DNA of 64,000 bases from Neomoorella stamsii (GCF_002995805.1 NZ_PVXL01000055.1:109482-173481); one strand, 5' to 3'; shown: positions 7,805 through 19,351, counted from the first letter of the stretch. Notes: generated by a model not told the origin, from the sequence alone. Translations and numbers: made by a program.

Positions 7805-8191
7805 TTAACTTTTGCGCTTAAAGGTAAAACAGTTGGTATCCTGGCTTTCGTCGGCATTAACGCCGACCACATCAATCTTTTCGGCCTTACAGTGGTTTCC
7901 TTCCGCCCAGTAAGTACAGGTATTGACGATACAGGTAACAGAGGGATAAAGTTCTCCACCTGGCAGGAAGGTATTGCTCAAGAGGCCGCCCCAGTTGACA
8001 TTATCCAGGGAGCCCAGCAGGTTGGCCAGCCCCCGGCGGGCATAAAAGGTCTTGCACTGGGTCTGTTCGGGATTCTGGGCCATCTTGCCCTCTTCTTCAT
8101 GCATAATATCAATATTGCCTGCCGCACAGAGGTCGCCGTTCATCCAGTGGTTACAGGTATTTACTTTGCACTTTACTTTGGGTCCGGGCAT
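7805..8191 (-). CDS. Protein with two DUF1540 domains
   Basis: 128 residues with AGGAGGA upstream of ATG. Two copies of the same cysteine module are visible: VKCKVNTCNHWMNGDLCAAGNIDI near the N-terminus and VTCIVNTCTYWAEGNHCKAEKIDV near residue 85-108, each continuing to a later Cys (QCKTFY, NCFTF). DUF1540 is a short four-cysteine domain common in spore-forming firmicutes; the Cys spacing suggests metal binding, and the function is unknown. It lies between hfq and spoVK, bounded by terminators on both sides, so it is likely a separate, perhaps sporulation-stage, transcript. Confidence 0.85.
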   Translation of the reverse strand: MPGPKVKCKVNTCNHWMNGDLCAAGNIDIMHEEEGKMAQNPEQTQCKTFYARRGLANLLGSLDNVNWGGLLSNTFLPGGELYPSVTCIVNTCTYWAEGNHCKAEKIDVVGVNADESQDTNCFTFKRKS

Positions 8192-8271
8192 GTAAAATTC
8201 CTCCTTGGCCCTATTTTTTAACCTGGAACCGCAGATTATACCCGTCCCCTTAAATCATCCTGACCACGACA

Positions 8272-8302
8272 GAAAAAACTCCCCGGTTCAGGCCGGGGAG
8301 TT
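8272..8302 (-). terminator. Intrinsic terminator after hfq
   Basis: A perfect 10-bp stem AACTCCCCGG / CCGGGGAGTT with a 6-nt loop (8302 to 8277) followed by a T run on the minus strand. Confidence 0.9.
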
Positions 8303-8318
8303 CCGGGGGTGGTAAGTA

Positions 8319-8564
8319 TTATTTGGCTTCCGCCTTGCTCTCGGCCATGAGATTAACCGGCCGGAAGGGCATGATGGTGGAAATGGCATGCTTGTAGATC
8401 ATTTGTTGCTTGCCATCGGCATCCAGGACCACGGTAAAATTGTCAAAGCCCCGTACTACCCCTTTCAGTTGAAAACCGTTAATCAGGTAAATAGTGACGG
8501 GGGTATTGTCCCTGCGCAACACATTTAAAAACAAGTCCTGCAGGTTCCCTTGTGTTTTATTCAT
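8319..8564 (-). CDS. hfq: Hfq, RNA chaperone
   Basis: 81 residues, with CTGGAGGGT 8 nt before the ATG. It has the Sm1 motif ([40 protein letters not shown]) and the Sm2 motif ([14 protein letters not shown]), where Y-K-H forms the hexamer's RNA-binding pore. The short C-terminal tail is typical of firmicute Hfq. It follows miaA by 40 bp, the same order as in many bacteria, and ends in its own terminator. Confidence 0.97.
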   Translation of the reverse strand: MNKTQGNLQDLFLNVLRRDNTPVTIYLINGFQLKGVVRGFDNFTVVLDADGKQQMIYKHAISTIMPFRPVNLMAESKAEAK

Positions 8565-8604
8565 TTTGTACCCTCCAGGTTGGTATTTTTTGTTTAGTAT
8601 AACC

Positions 8605-9570
8605 CTATTCTACATTAATATCAAGGTGTCCTGCAATATAATTAGCAATGTCTGCAGATATTTCCTCTATCCTCCCGGGTTCTACTTCCCACCAGCGCAG
8701 GCGTGTATCCCGCTTAAACCATGTCAGCTGCCTTTTGGCCAGGCGCCTGGTATTACGTTTCAAGAGGGCTACAGCTTCCTCCAGTTCCATCTCACCGCGG
8801 ACGTAAGCGCCAATTTCCTTATAGCCCACGGCCTGGAGGGCTGGCAGGCGGTAATCATACCTGGCCAGTAAGCCTCGGACTTCCTCTACCAGCCCCTTGG
8901 CTATCATGGCATCGATCCGGTTTTCTATCCGGCGGTAAAGTTGCGGCCTGGGCATAGTCAGGGCAACTGCCGCCAGGTGGTAAGGCGTTTCTTGCCGTCG
9001 CCGCCATTCTAAGGCCGCCGAAATGGGCTTACCCGTCATGATATAAACTTCCAAAGCCCTGACCAGCCGGCGCCGGTCATGGAGGTGAATCCGCCGCGCC
9101 GCTTCCGGGTCAACTCTTTTTAACTGTTCATAAAGGTATTCATTACCGCGGCTCCGCGCCTGTTCCTCCAGATGTTGCCGGATTTTTTTGTCCCCGGGCA
9201 TGGGAGTAAAAAGGTAGGGATCGACTACCGCCTGGTAATAAAGGCCCGTTCCCCCTACCAGCAGGGGCAGGCGTCCCCGTTGGAGAATGGACGTTACCGT
9301 TTCCCGGGCCAGCCTTTGAAAATCAGCTACACTAAAGGGCTCGTCCGGATTAACAATGTCGATTAAATGATGGGGTACGGGTACTCCGTCAGGGCCCACC
9401 CGTTCTGCCGGCGTTAATTTGGCTGTGCCAATATCCATACCCCGGTAAACCTGGGCGGAATCGGCGGAGATTATTTCCGCCTTCAGCCTGGCAGCTACCT
9501 GCAGGGCTATGGCCGATTTACCGGTAGCCGTGGGCCCGACGATGGCCGCCAGAGGTTCCTTGGCAGTCAA
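8605..9570 (-). CDS. miaA: tRNA dimethylallyltransferase
   Basis: 321 residues. TTG start with GGAGG 10 nt upstream. It transfers dimethylallyl to N6 of A37 in tRNAs reading UNN codons, supplying the substrate for MiaB encoded upstream in the same gene string. P-loop [13 protein letters not shown], the [15 protein letters not shown] motif, [13 protein letters not shown] and [13 protein letters not shown] are all present. The C-terminal [12 protein letters not shown] is the family's closing motif. It lies 17 bp behind mutL. Confidence 0.97.
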   Translation of the reverse strand: MTAKEPLAAIVGPTATGKSAIALQVAARLKAEIISADSAQVYRGMDIGTAKLTPAERVGPDGVPVPHHLIDIVNPDEPFSVADFQRLARETVTSILQRGRLPLLVGGTGLYYQAVVDPYLFTPMPGDKKIRQHLEEQARSRGNEYLYEQLKRVDPEAARRIHLHDRRRLVRALEVYIMTGKPISAALEWRRRQETPYHLAAVALTMPRPQLYRRIENRIDAMIAKGLVEEVRGLLARYDYRLPALQAVGYKEIGAYVRGEMELEEAVALLKRNTRRLAKRQLTWFKRDTRLRWWEVEPGRIEEISADIANYIAGHLDINVE

Positions 9571-9587
9571 GTTTTTACATCCTCCAT

Positions 9588-11408
9588 TTACGCTAAAGGC
9601 CGGTGAAAATAACGGGCGAGGGTGGCCTGGTCCAGGTGGACCACTGCCGGCCGGCCGTGAGGGCAGGTATAAGGCTGGCTAAGGCCCTGCAGTTCGTCCA
9701 AAAGCTTTTGCATCTCTGCCCCACTGAGGGGAGCCCCTGCTTTAATGGCCCCATGACAGGCGATGAGCTTCAGGAGCCTTTCCCCTGCCGGCAGATTATC
9801 GCCGGTCAGGAAATCCTCCAGGACTTCCCTTTCTTTACCCTGTGGTACACCTAAGGGCACCGACCGCAGCAAAAAGGAATTGGTGCCAAAGGTTTCAACT
9901 ATAAACCCCAGCTCCCGCAAGGTCACAATCTGGTCAATGAGTTTCACCGTCATGGCCGGGGCCAGGTGTAAGGTCAGGGGGGGCTCCAGCATCTGCGCCG
10001 GCCATCTGCCGGAGTTAACCCGTTTTTGCAGGCTTTCAAAGCGACAGCGTTCATGGGCCGCGTGCTGGTCAATGATATAAAGGCCATCCTTGCCTTCAGC
10101 CAGGATGTAGGTATTAAGTAGCTGGCCTATGGCCCTTAAGGTTGGCAGGACCTGGCCGCCGGCTTCCACTGGTTCCGTTTTTAAGTCGCTCCGGGCATCA
10201 ATTTCCTTATCAGGTTTTACCTTCTGTACTTCTTCAACCTTATCTACCCTTTTTTCCTCTGCCAGGGGCCTTTCCCTTAATATATATTCTCCCCAAAACC
10301 GGGCTTCTTCTTCCTTTCTCTGGAAACTAAAATCCTGCTGGAGGGCGACCGGCCCGGTTGCCTTTCTTCCCTCCAGCCGGCCCGCGGTTACTGGCGTGAC
10401 GGCCCGGGGAGTATGCAGGGCCCTGTTTACCAGGGCGGCTACCTGCCGGGCCAGCTCATATTCCTGCTGGAAGCGCACCTCCAGTTTGGCCGGGTGGACA
10501 TTGACATCCACCAGGCGGGGGTCTATAGCCAGTTGCAGGATAAAAAGGGGATGGCGGCCGCTGGGAATAACGGCCTGGTAACACTCCTCCACGGCCCGGG
10601 TTAGGACGCGGTTAAAAATATAGCGGCCGTTAACAGTTAACACCTGCTGACTGCGGCCGGCCCGGTGTAACCAGGGCGGCGAGATGAAACCCTTCATGGT
10701 CCAGCCTGCACCATCTCCTGCCAGGGGCAGTAATTCCCGGCCTGTTTCCAGTCCGTATAGGGCCGCCACCACCGCCTGTAAATCACCATTACCCGGGGTA
10801 GACAGCAGGCGCCTTCCCTCCAGGTGGAGACTAAAGGCTACTTCCGGGTGGGCCAGGGCCAGCTTTTCTACAGCAGCAACAATGGCGCGGGCCTCGTTAG
10901 CCGGTTTCTTTAAGTACTGCCGCCGCGCCGGAGTATTATAAAATAAATCGGTCACTGTAACCGTGGTACCAGGAGGGCAGCCGATTGCAGTAACCTCCGG
11001 CTCCCCGCCACCGGCAATCCTTACCCTGGTACCGGCAGTCTCTCCCGGGGGCCTGGTATCCATTTCTACCCGGGCCACGGCAGCAATACTGGGTAAAGCT
11101 TCACCCCGGAAGCCCAGGGTGGTAATCCCCCACAGGTCGGCGGCCCGGCGAATCTTGCTGGTAGCATGGCGGGCAAAGGCCAGGGCAGCATCCTCCCGGT
11201 TAATCCCCCAGCCGTCATCCCGGACACGGATTAAGGTGAGGCCGCCCCCTTTAACTTCAATGGTAATATGCCGGGCAGCGGCATCTAAAGAATTTTCCAC
11301 CAGCTCTTTGACCACCGAGGCCGGCCTTTCGACTACTTCCCCGGCGGCGATCTGGTTGGCTGTGTCGGCATCCAGGATGGCTATCCTGGGACAAAGTTCG
11401 CCTGTCAA
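9588..11408 (-). CDS. mutL: DNA mismatch repair protein MutL
   Basis: 606 residues; TTG start with GGGGATGATC upstream, 4 bp after the mutS stop. The N-terminal GHKL ATPase has the motifs NQIAAGEVVERPASVVKELVENSLDA, DDGWGI, RHATSKI and TLGFRGEAL. The C-terminal dimerisation domain has the endonuclease site: DQHAAHERCRFE (DQHAxxERxxxE motif), ACHGAIKAG and CPHGRPAVVHL. It is therefore a nicking-type MutL, as expected without MutH. A charged linker (about 350-410) joins the domains. Confidence 0.97.
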   Translation of the reverse strand: MTGELCPRIAILDADTANQIAAGEVVERPASVVKELVENSLDAAARHITIEVKGGGLTLIRVRDDGWGINREDAALAFARHATSKIRRAADLWGITTLGFRGEALPSIAAVARVEMDTRPPGETAGTRVRIAGGGEPEVTAIGCPPGTTVTVTDLFYNTPARRQYLKKPANEARAIVAAVEKLALAHPEVAFSLHLEGRRLLSTPGNGDLQAVVAALYGLETGRELLPLAGDGAGWTMKGFISPPWLHRAGRSQQVLTVNGRYIFNRVLTRAVEECYQAVIPSGRHPLFILQLAIDPRLVDVNVHPAKLEVRFQQEYELARQVAALVNRALHTPRAVTPVTAGRLEGRKATGPVALQQDFSFQRKEEEARFWGEYILRERPLAEEKRVDKVEEVQKVKPDKEIDARSDLKTEPVEAGGQVLPTLRAIGQLLNTYILAEGKDGLYIIDQHAAHERCRFESLQKRVNSGRWPAQMLEPPLTLHLAPAMTVKLIDQIVTLRELGFIVETFGTNSFLLRSVPLGVPQGKEREVLEDFLTGDNLPAGERLLKLIACHGAIKAGAPLSGAEMQKLLDELQGLSQPYTCPHGRPAVVHLDQATLARYFHRPLA

Positions 11409-11412
11409 AGGA

Positions 11413-14007
11413 TCATCCCCTGCTTATTTTTGCTATTTCCGTCCCCTGCTGATGGAGCTGCCGCTGCCAGCGGAAAATCTGTTCCATGGCTTCCAGGGGC
11501 GTGGCGGCCATCAGGGCGAAACTCGCCAGCTCATGTAAAACCTGTTTTTCAATGCTGGTCAGTGTTATGTTCTTTACCGTTTTCACGGCAGCCCGGACTT
11601 CACCACCGGGTTGCTGTTCTAAAAGCTCCTGGGCACGCTTAAGCACCGCAAGGGGTAAACCGGCCAGGCGGGCCACATGTATACCGTAGCTTTTATCGGT
11701 ACTGCCGGGAACAATGGTGCGCAGGAAGGTAATCTCTTCACCCTCTTCCCGGACGGCTACGCAGTAATTTTTTACCCCGGCCAGCTGCCCTGCCAGGGTT
11801 ACCAGTTCGTGATAGTGGGTGGCAAAGAGGGTACGGGCGCCGGTGACATCATGTAAATACTCCGTGACCGCCCTGGCAATACTTAAACCGTCGGCAGTAC
11901 TTGTCCCCCGCCCTACTTCATCCAGGATGACGAGGCTCCGCCGGGTAGCATGGCGCAAGATGTTGGCCACTTCCTGCATCTCGACCATAAAGGTGCTCTG
12001 GCCGGCAAAGAGGTCATCGGCGGCGCCCACCCGGGTAAAGATCCTGTCTACCACCCCGATCCTTGCCCTGCGAGCCGGCACAAAGCTGCCGATCTGGGCC
12101 ATAAGCACTATTAAAGCCACCTGGCGGATATAGGTGGATTTGCCGGCCATGTTGGGGCCGGTAATAATATGCACCCGCTGTTCCTGGTCCAGGTAAGTGT
12201 CGTTGGGTACGAAGCTACCGTGGGCCTCCACCAGTTCCACGACCGGGTGCCGCCCCTGCTCGATCTGGATAACCATGCCGGTATCTACCTGGGGGCAGGT
12301 ATAATTATGATCCACGGCCACAGTGGCCAGGGAAAGGAGGGCATCCAGGACCCCCAGGGCCCGGGCCGTGCGCTGGATGCGGGGCAGCACTTTCAGCACT
12401 TCTTCCCGGAGGGCTTGAAAAAGCTCATACTCCAGCTGGACCAGTCTCTCTTCGGCTCCCAGTACCTGGCGTTCCAGTTCCTGGAGGCGGCGGGTAACAA
12501 AGCGCTCAGCGTTGGCCAGGGTCTGTTTGCGCTCATAATCGGCCGGTACCTGGGGTAGATTCGGCCGGGTAACCTCTATGTAATAACCAAAAACCCGGTT
12601 ATAGCCTACCTTTAGCGACTTGATCCCCGTCCGTTCCCTTTCTTCAGCTTCCAGGCTGGCTATCCATTCCCGGCCGTGCTCTGCCGCCTGGCGCAAATGA
12701 TCAACCTCGGCGTTATAACCGGGCCGGATTATCCCTCCCTCATGGATACTAACCGGCGGGTCATCGACGATGGCCCGGCCCAGGAGGTCCACCAGATCCG
12801 CCAGGGGATCCATCTGTTCCCTGATTTTAAGTAAAAACCTGGCCTGGACACCTACCAGTAACTCCATAACTTCCGGCACCACCGCCAGGGACCCCCTTAA
12901 GGATTGGAGGTCCCGCCCGCCGGCCGTACCATAAGCCACCCGGCCAGCCAGGCGCTCCAGGTCCCTTACGGCCTGTAAGGATTGCCGTAACTCCTGGCGC
13001 AGGATAAAACCGTCCACCAGTTCCGCCACGGCCTCCTGGCGGGCCTTAATGGCCCTGACATCCACCAGGGGCTGGTCCAGCCAGCGCCTGAGGGTGCGGG
13101 CTCCCATGGCGGTCACCGTTTTATCCAGGACCCAGAGTAAAGAGCCCTCTCGCTTTTGCTCCCGGCCGCAGGCTACCAGCTCCAGGTTGCGCCGGGTGGC
13201 CTGGTCGAAAACCATACGACTGGTGGAAGCTGCCGGTAGCGGGGCATCCAGGTGAGCCAGGGAGCTATGCTGGGTAGCCTGCAGGAAGGATAGAACCATT
13301 GCTGCGGCCAGGCCGGCTGCCGGCGGTAATTCCACCTGGTCCAGTTTATCCTTACCAAAGTGGTCGAGGAGCGCCTGCCGGGCAGCTGCCGGGTCGGCTG
13401 GCGGGGCCCAGCTGGTAATTACGCCCCGGGTATAGAGCTGCAGGCGCCGGCAAAAGGAAGCATCGGTGGCCAGTTCAGGTGGCAGTAAATACTCCGCGGG
13501 CATCAGGCGAACCAGTTCGTCAAGCAATTCTTCCAGGCCCGGGCAAAGGGTAAATTGAAATTCACCGGTGGAGGCATCGGCCCAGGCCAGGCCTAAATTA
13601 CCGCCCTCACCTACGATGGCCGCCAGGTAATTGTTGCCCCTGGCCGGCAGGGCTTTTTCGTCAATTATAGTCCCTGGCGTAACCACCCGGATAACCTCTC
13701 GCCGGACCAGGCCTTTGGCCTGGCGGGGATCTTCCATTTGTTCACAGATGGCTACTTTATAGCCCTTAGCTATCAGGCGGGCTAAATAGCTATCGGCAGC
13801 GTGATAAGGAACCCCGCACATGGGAGCCGCTTCCTTGCCGCCCCGGGAGGTCAACACCAGGTCCAGTTCCCGGGATACCACTTCGGCATCCTCGTAAAAC
13901 ATCTCATAGAAATCGCCCAGGCGGAAAAAGAGGATGCTGTCGGGATACTGGGATTTAATCTGGCGGTATTGTTCCATCATGGGTGTCAGGGCCTGTCCTT
14001 TAGTCAC
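11413..14007 (-). CDS. mutS: DNA mismatch repair protein MutS
   Basis: 864 residues, full length. The N-terminal mismatch-binding domain has the Phe-x-Glu element in [16 protein letters not shown]. The C-terminal ABC-type ATPase has the P-loop [19 protein letters not shown], the signature region [14 protein letters not shown], Walker [18 protein letters not shown] and FATHYHEL. The GTG start overlaps the last 8 bp of miaB, so translation is probably coupled. The order miaB-mutS-mutL-miaA-hfq puts tRNA modification and mismatch repair in one transcript. Confidence 0.97.
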   Translation of the reverse strand: MTKGQALTPMMEQYRQIKSQYPDSILFFRLGDFYEMFYEDAEVVSRELDLVLTSRGGKEAAPMCGVPYHAADSYLARLIAKGYKVAICEQMEDPRQAKGLVRREVIRVVTPGTIIDEKALPARGNNYLAAIVGEGGNLGLAWADASTGEFQFTLCPGLEELLDELVRLMPAEYLLPPELATDASFCRRLQLYTRGVITSWAPPADPAAARQALLDHFGKDKLDQVELPPAAGLAAAMVLSFLQATQHSSLAHLDAPLPAASTSRMVFDQATRRNLELVACGREQKREGSLLWVLDKTVTAMGARTLRRWLDQPLVDVRAIKARQEAVAELVDGFILRQELRQSLQAVRDLERLAGRVAYGTAGGRDLQSLRGSLAVVPEVMELLVGVQARFLLKIREQMDPLADLVDLLGRAIVDDPPVSIHEGGIIRPGYNAEVDHLRQAAEHGREWIASLEAEERERTGIKSLKVGYNRVFGYYIEVTRPNLPQVPADYERKQTLANAERFVTRRLQELERQVLGAEERLVQLEYELFQALREEVLKVLPRIQRTARALGVLDALLSLATVAVDHNYTCPQVDTGMVIQIEQGRHPVVELVEAHGSFVPNDTYLDQEQRVHIITGPNMAGKSTYIRQVALIVLMAQIGSFVPARRARIGVVDRIFTRVGAADDLFAGQSTFMVEMQEVANILRHATRRSLVILDEVGRGTSTADGLSIARAVTEYLHDVTGARTLFATHYHELVTLAGQLAGVKNYCVAVREEGEEITFLRTIVPGSTDKSYGIHVARLAGLPLAVLKRAQELLEQQPGGEVRAAVKTVKNITLTSIEKQVLHELASFALMAATPLEAMEQIFRWQRQLHQQGTEIAKISRG

Positions 14008-15334
14008 AGCTGATTTCCCCTTTTAATAACCACGTCTGGGCCCGGGTTAACCGGACATTGACCAGCTTGCCGGTTAAGTCCTGGTCCCCCGGGAAGATAA
14101 CCAGCTTGTTGGTCCGGGTGCGCCCGCTTAACCGGGAAGGATCCGTTTTACTCGGCCCTTCCACCAGCACCTCTACTTCCTGCCCCACCAGGGCTTCGTT
14201 TTTCGCCAGGCTGATCTGGTTCTGGAGTTCCATTAAACGCTTTAAGCGTTCTTTCTTTACTTCCAGGGGCAGTTGTCCGGGCAGGGTAGCCGCCACCGTA
14301 CCTTTACGTGGCGAGTACATAAAGGTAAAGGCATTATCAAACTGTATCCTGGCCACCAGGTCCAGGGTCTCCCTGAAATCCTCTTCCGTTTCGCCAGGAA
14401 AACCGACAATAAGGTCGGTAGTCAGGCTAATTCCCGGAATATGCCGGCGTAAAGAGGCGACCAGCTCCAGGTAATGCTCCCGCGTATAGCCTCGGTGCAT
14501 GAGTTCCAGGATGCGGTTGCTGCCGGCCTGAACGGGCAGGTGCACGTGCTCGCATACCTTGTCCAGGCGGCTGATGGTCTCCACCAGCCGGGGAGTAAAA
14601 TCCCGGGGGTGGGAAGTCACATAGCGAATACGTTTTAATCCTTCAATGGCGTTGACCCTGGTTAACAGGTCGGCAAAACTAATTTCCTCCTCTAAATCAC
14701 GCCCGTAGGAATTGACATTCTGGCCCAGTAGGGTTACCTCAATAACCCCCTGGTCAACCAGGTCTTTGATTTCTTTTAATATATCTTCCGGCCGGCGGCT
14801 CCTCTCCCGGCCGCGGACATAGGGCACAATGCAGTAGGTACAAAAATTATTGCAGCCATAGGTGATGGTTACAAAGGCCTGGGCGCCGCGGGCCCGGCGC
14901 CGGGGCAAATCTTCTACTATCGCGCCTTCCTCTTCCCGGACTGCTACCCGGGGCTGGTGTAGTTCTCTGATTTCCTCAATCAGCCGGGGCAATTCAGTTA
15001 GATTATGGGTCCCCAGGAGCAAGTCGACATAAGGTGCCTGCTGGCGGATCTTTGCGGCCACGCCGGGCTGCTGGACCATACAACCGGCTACGACAATTAC
15101 CAGGTCTGGATTGGCACTTTTCAGTCTTTCTATCTGGCCCAGTTTACCGTAAACTTTATTCTCAGCCTTTTCCCGCACGCAGCAGGTATCAAGGACAATG
15201 ACATCAGCATCTGCCTCGTCAGCCACCGGCTCATAACCTGCTGCCTGGAGGAGGTCGGCCATCATTTCGCTGTCCCTTTGATTCATCTGGCAACCGTAGG
15301 TGATAATCTTAAAGGTTTTCCCTTGACCCGCCAA
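14000..15334 (-). CDS. miaB: tRNA-2-methylthio-N6-dimethylallyladenosine synthase (MiaB)
   Basis: Radical-SAM methylthiotransferase that adds a methylthio group to i6A37 in tRNA. UPF0004 domain with three cysteines ([29 protein letters not shown]), radical-SAM CxxxCxxC ([21 protein letters not shown]), and a C-terminal TRAM domain ([12 protein letters not shown]...LVNVRLTRA). I place the start at TTG 15334 (444 aa): GGAGG lies 8 nt upstream, and an in-frame ATG at 15382 falls inside the promoter spacer. First gene of the miaB-mutS-mutL-miaA-hfq string. Confidence 0.93.
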   Translation of the reverse strand: MAGQGKTFKIITYGCQMNQRDSEMMADLLQAAGYEPVADEADADVIVLDTCCVREKAENKVYGKLGQIERLKSANPDLVIVVAGCMVQQPGVAAKIRQQAPYVDLLLGTHNLTELPRLIEEIRELHQPRVAVREEEGAIVEDLPRRRARGAQAFVTITYGCNNFCTYCIVPYVRGRERSRRPEDILKEIKDLVDQGVIEVTLLGQNVNSYGRDLEEEISFADLLTRVNAIEGLKRIRYVTSHPRDFTPRLVETISRLDKVCEHVHLPVQAGSNRILELMHRGYTREHYLELVASLRRHIPGISLTTDLIVGFPGETEEDFRETLDLVARIQFDNAFTFMYSPRKGTVAATLPGQLPLEVKKERLKRLMELQNQISLAKNEALVGQEVEVLVEGPSKTDPSRLSGRTRTNKLVIFPGDQDLTGKLVNVRLTRAQTWLLKGEISCD

Positions 15335-15373
15335 ACTTGAACCCTCCGGAAGTATAGAATGTAACTCCTTTTT

Positions 15374-15402
15374 ATTATACATTTTCCTGGCCCTGGCTAC
15401 AA
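15374..15402 (-). promoter_or_regulatory. Sigma-A promoter of the miaB-mutSL-miaA-hfq string
   Basis: On the minus strand TTGTAG (15402-15397), 17-bp spacer, TATAAT (15379-15374). The predicted start near 15367 leaves a leader of about 33 nt containing the miaB ribosome binding site. Confidence 0.8.
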
Positions 15403-15431
15403 ATAATCCCGGCCTTTTGCCTGGCCGGGAT
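15401..15431 (-). terminator. Hairpin after the bifunctional-nuclease gene
   Basis: A perfect 9-bp stem ATCCCGGCC / GGCCGGGAT (15431 to 15406, 8-nt loop) is followed by TATTTGT. The T tract overlaps the -35 of the miaB promoter. Confidence 0.7.
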
Positions 15432-15441
15432 GGAGGACCTG

Positions 15442-15924
15442 TTAATGCAGGTGCTTTTTATCATCCTCCGGTTTACTATCTACCAGCATTTGCTGCAAAT
15501 CCTCAACCTGGTCTGCACTGACCAGGTCCTCAATATTTAAGGTATAGGCTGCCACCTTTTCAGTGATATAGAGGGGTGCGTTGGTCCTGAGGGCCAGGGC
15601 AATGGCGTCGCTGGGCCGGGCATCAACTACTATCTCTTTATCCCCCTGGCGGAGGTAAAGTTCAGCATAATAGGTACCGTCGCGGATATCCTGGACCAGA
15701 ACCTTTTTAACCTCCACTCCCAGATTCTCACACAGGGAGCGTAACAGGTCGTGGGTCAGGGGGCGCGGTGTCAGGATGCCTTGCAGGGCCAGGGCAATAG
15801 CCTGGGCTTCAAAAGGACCCACCCAGATGGGCAAAACCTGATTTCCCTCCTGGTCGCTCAGTAACACTACCGGGCTCAAGCTCTGATCCAGGACTATCTG
15901 TTTTACCTTCACCGGTATGAGCAT
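15442..15924 (-). CDS. Bifunctional nuclease family protein (DUF151)
   Basis: About 160 residues. ATG 15924 is preferred because a G-rich site (GGGGGTGGGGATA) precedes it. Family pattern: VLPIWVGPFEAQAIALALQG, RPLTHDLLRSLCENLGV, DGTYYAELYLRQGDKEIVVDARPSDAIALALRTNAPLYI. DUF151 proteins related to plant BFN have been described as nucleases with DNase/RNase activity, but the bacterial role is poorly defined. The acidic, His-rich tail (EDDKKHLH) is not part of the domain. It lies 48 bp behind a PPC-domain gene and ahead of a terminator. Confidence 0.88.
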   Translation of the reverse strand: MLIPVKVKQIVLDQSLSPVVLLSDQEGNQVLPIWVGPFEAQAIALALQGILTPRPLTHDLLRSLCENLGVEVKKVLVQDIRDGTYYAELYLRQGDKEIVVDARPSDAIALALRTNAPLYITEKVAAYTLNIEDLVSADQVEDLQQMLVDSKPEDDKKHLH

Positions 15925-15972
15925 TATCCCCACCCCCAGTAAAATTATTATTTGTCCAGTCTTCAATCCATT

Positions 15973-16416
15973 CTATTTCCACAGGGCTAATCCGGTCACC
16001 GGGTCATAGACCCGCTCCGGCGGTGCCGGGAGCTCAATTTCCTCAATGAAAACTTCCCCGGCATAAACAATGGTTCCCGGCAAGAGATGACCTCCGTGAA
16101 TTTTTCCTTCGCGGTCGAGGAAAATGACGTGGGCATGGACAAAGGGTTTACCATCTTTCAGGGAAACATTGCCCAGGCCGCTTAAAATTTCCATCAGCTG
16201 ATCCATTTCCAAGGTTATAAAACGCTTTTCATCTACCAAAAAATATCCTACTTTAGCCTTCAAAACACTACCCAAAAAGTTAATGGAACCGAAACGTACA
16301 TCCTCTTCCGCGACTATACCCTGCAGGGCTTCCAGGAGATCGCAACCATAGGCCAGGCGGTACGCCAGCTGCCGGCCGGACCTACCTTCCAGCTTCTTAA
16401 CATATAAGTTCGCCAT
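15973..16416 (-). CDS. PPC/DUF296 domain DNA-binding protein
   Basis: 147 residues from ATG 16416, with GGAGG 10 nt upstream. The whole chain is one PPC (plant and prokaryote conserved, DUF296) domain: LAYRLAYGCDLLEALQGI, RFGSINFLGSVLKAKVGYF, ISL-type core and HAHVIFLDREGKIHGGHLLPGTIVYAGEVFIEEI. The HxH...GGH histidines resemble the metal site in solved bacterial members. In plants the domain accompanies AT-hooks; bacterial versions are single-domain trimers of uncertain function. It lies between the DUF362 and DUF151 genes. Confidence 0.88.
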   Translation of the reverse strand: MANLYVKKLEGRSGRQLAYRLAYGCDLLEALQGIVAEEDVRFGSINFLGSVLKAKVGYFLVDEKRFITLEMDQLMEILSGLGNVSLKDGKPFVHAHVIFLDREGKIHGGHLLPGTIVYAGEVFIEEIELPAPPERVYDPVTGLALWK

Positions 16417-16487
16417 TTTTTCCAATCCTCCTGCTGGAATATATATGTGTCTTTTCAACTTAAAGACCACATTGCCATTTATACTAT

Positions 16488-17585
16488 TTAAATCTTAATC
16501 AGGTTATATTCTCGCGTTCCCAGGCCCATCTCCTCAGCATATTTTAAGAGGGGGGTACCGTCATACCCACTGATGGCCAGGAATTTATCTTTAACGCCCT
16601 CGTGACCGTCCAGGCGGGTTCCCGGCAGGGCCGGCTGGGCATTGGCCAGGTCGAAACTAGCCTGGTCCAGGGCCACCGGGTCCCAGGAAGCAAGTATGCC
16701 GACATCGGGGATAATGGCGGCGTCATTCCAGGAGTTACAATCGCATTCGGGAGCCACATGCGTCACAAAGTTAAAAAAGACACATTTATTCTCTTTATCC
16801 TTGATAGCTCCCCGGGCAAATTCTACAATCTTTTCCTGCAATACCACCGGGTCGCTCTTGAAGCTCGCTTTAATAGCCCTTTCCGGGCAGGTCACGGTAC
16901 ACTCACCGCAGCCAATGCACAGTTCGGCATTGATGCTGGCTTTTTCATTTACGGTAATGGCTCCTGCCGGGCACCAGCGGCGGCACCTGCCGCAGCCTAT
17001 ACATTTATCTTCCTGGACCTTGGGAAGGACATCGCTGTGCATCATCTGCTTGCCGCCCGGGCTGCCGCAACCCATGCCCAGGTTCTTAATAGTCCCGCCA
17101 AAACTCGTCAATTCATGGCCTTTAAAGTGGCTCATGACCACCATGCTGTCGGCGTGGTAAATGGCGCTGCCGATTTTAACCTGCTGGAAATGCCTGCCGT
17201 TAACCGGTACCTCATAATAATCCTTGCCTTTCAAGCCGTCGGCTATGATCAAGGGAGCACCGGCCACAGCATAGGCAAAACCGTTTTCAATGGCCGTCTG
17301 TAAATGGTCGACGGCGTTGGAACGGGAACCTACATAGAGGGTATTGGAATCCGTAAGGAAAGGTTTACCCCGACTGGCTTTCACCAGTTCCACTACCCGG
17401 CGGGCAAAAACCGCGTTAATGTAGGCCAGATTCCCCCTTTCGCCAAAATGGATTTTGATGGCTACCAGGTCTTCCGGGGCAATGGCCCTTTGAAAACCGG
17501 CTTTACGCCATAAAGCGGCTACCTTGTCCACGAGATTCTTCCCTTTTTCTGTCCGCATATCAGCCCAGAATACTTCTGCCGCCAT
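16488..17585 (-). CDS. DUF362 protein with two 4Fe-4S ferredoxin motifs
   Basis: About 365 residues from ATG 17585, with GGAGAGG upstream; an alternative GTG at 17594 overlaps that site. DUF362 segments flank a di-cluster ferredoxin insert near residues 190-245 with two CxxCxxCxxxCP motifs: CIGCGRCRRWCPAGAI and CIGCGECTVTCPERAI. It also carries GGTIKNLGMGCGSPGGKQMMH and CDCNSWNDAAIIPDVGILASWDPVALDQASFDLAN. This architecture is common in anaerobes; a soluble electron-transfer or cofactor-linked function is likely but the substrate is unknown. Confidence 0.88.
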   Translation of the reverse strand: MAAEVFWADMRTEKGKNLVDKVAALWRKAGFQRAIAPEDLVAIKIHFGERGNLAYINAVFARRVVELVKASRGKPFLTDSNTLYVGSRSNAVDHLQTAIENGFAYAVAGAPLIIADGLKGKDYYEVPVNGRHFQQVKIGSAIYHADSMVVMSHFKGHELTSFGGTIKNLGMGCGSPGGKQMMHSDVLPKVQEDKCIGCGRCRRWCPAGAITVNEKASINAELCIGCGECTVTCPERAIKASFKSDPVVLQEKIVEFARGAIKDKENKCVFFNFVTHVAPECDCNSWNDAAIIPDVGILASWDPVALDQASFDLANAQPALPGTRLDGHEGVKDKFLAISGYDGTPLLKYAEEMGLGTREYNLIKI

Positions 17586-17724
17586 TGCTTCCACCTCTCC
17601 CCAATTTATGCTTTTTTATACTTTCATTCTGAACCTTCCAGGAGAACCAGTTCGACATATTTAGCTTGTATTCTGGCCGGGAGGTCCCTGGGAACCAGCA
17701 GTAGTAATTTAATGCCCCCCTACC

Positions 17725-19191
<1,467 letters not shown>

Positions 19192-19217
19192 TTAAATCAG
19201 GACCAAATTATTGCTTA

Positions 19218-19250
19218 ATTATACCATAAGTCCGGCTGGCAGTACCAGCC
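19218..19250 (-). promoter_or_regulatory. Candidate guaB promoter with overlapping dyad
   Basis: On the minus strand TATAAT (19223-19218) stands 45 bp before the guaB start. A perfect 6-bp dyad GGCTGG-N5-CCAGCC (19250-19234) covers the -35 position, where no good hexamer is visible (GGTACT). The dyad could be a regulator site or a leftover hairpin. Confidence 0.4.
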
Positions 19251-19326
19251 TCCTGTCCGGTAAACCGTTGTCAGGTTACTCCTGATTCCAGCCTATTATA
19301 TCTGAAATTAGTTCCCCGGGAAATAT

Positions 19327-19351
19327 AAAAAATAGCCGGGAGACCCGGCTA
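19327..19351 (-). terminator. Terminator closing the cobalamin operon region
   Basis: On the minus strand TAGCCGGG-TCT-CCCGGCTA (19351 to 19333) is followed by six T. The first three bases of the stem are the stop codon of the HTH gene. Confidence 0.9.

Noticed and set aside
16602..17303. 233-codon plus-strand frame
   Set aside because: Lies wholly opposite the DUF362 ferredoxin gene, whose cysteine motifs are unmistakable; shadow frame in GC-rich coding DNA.
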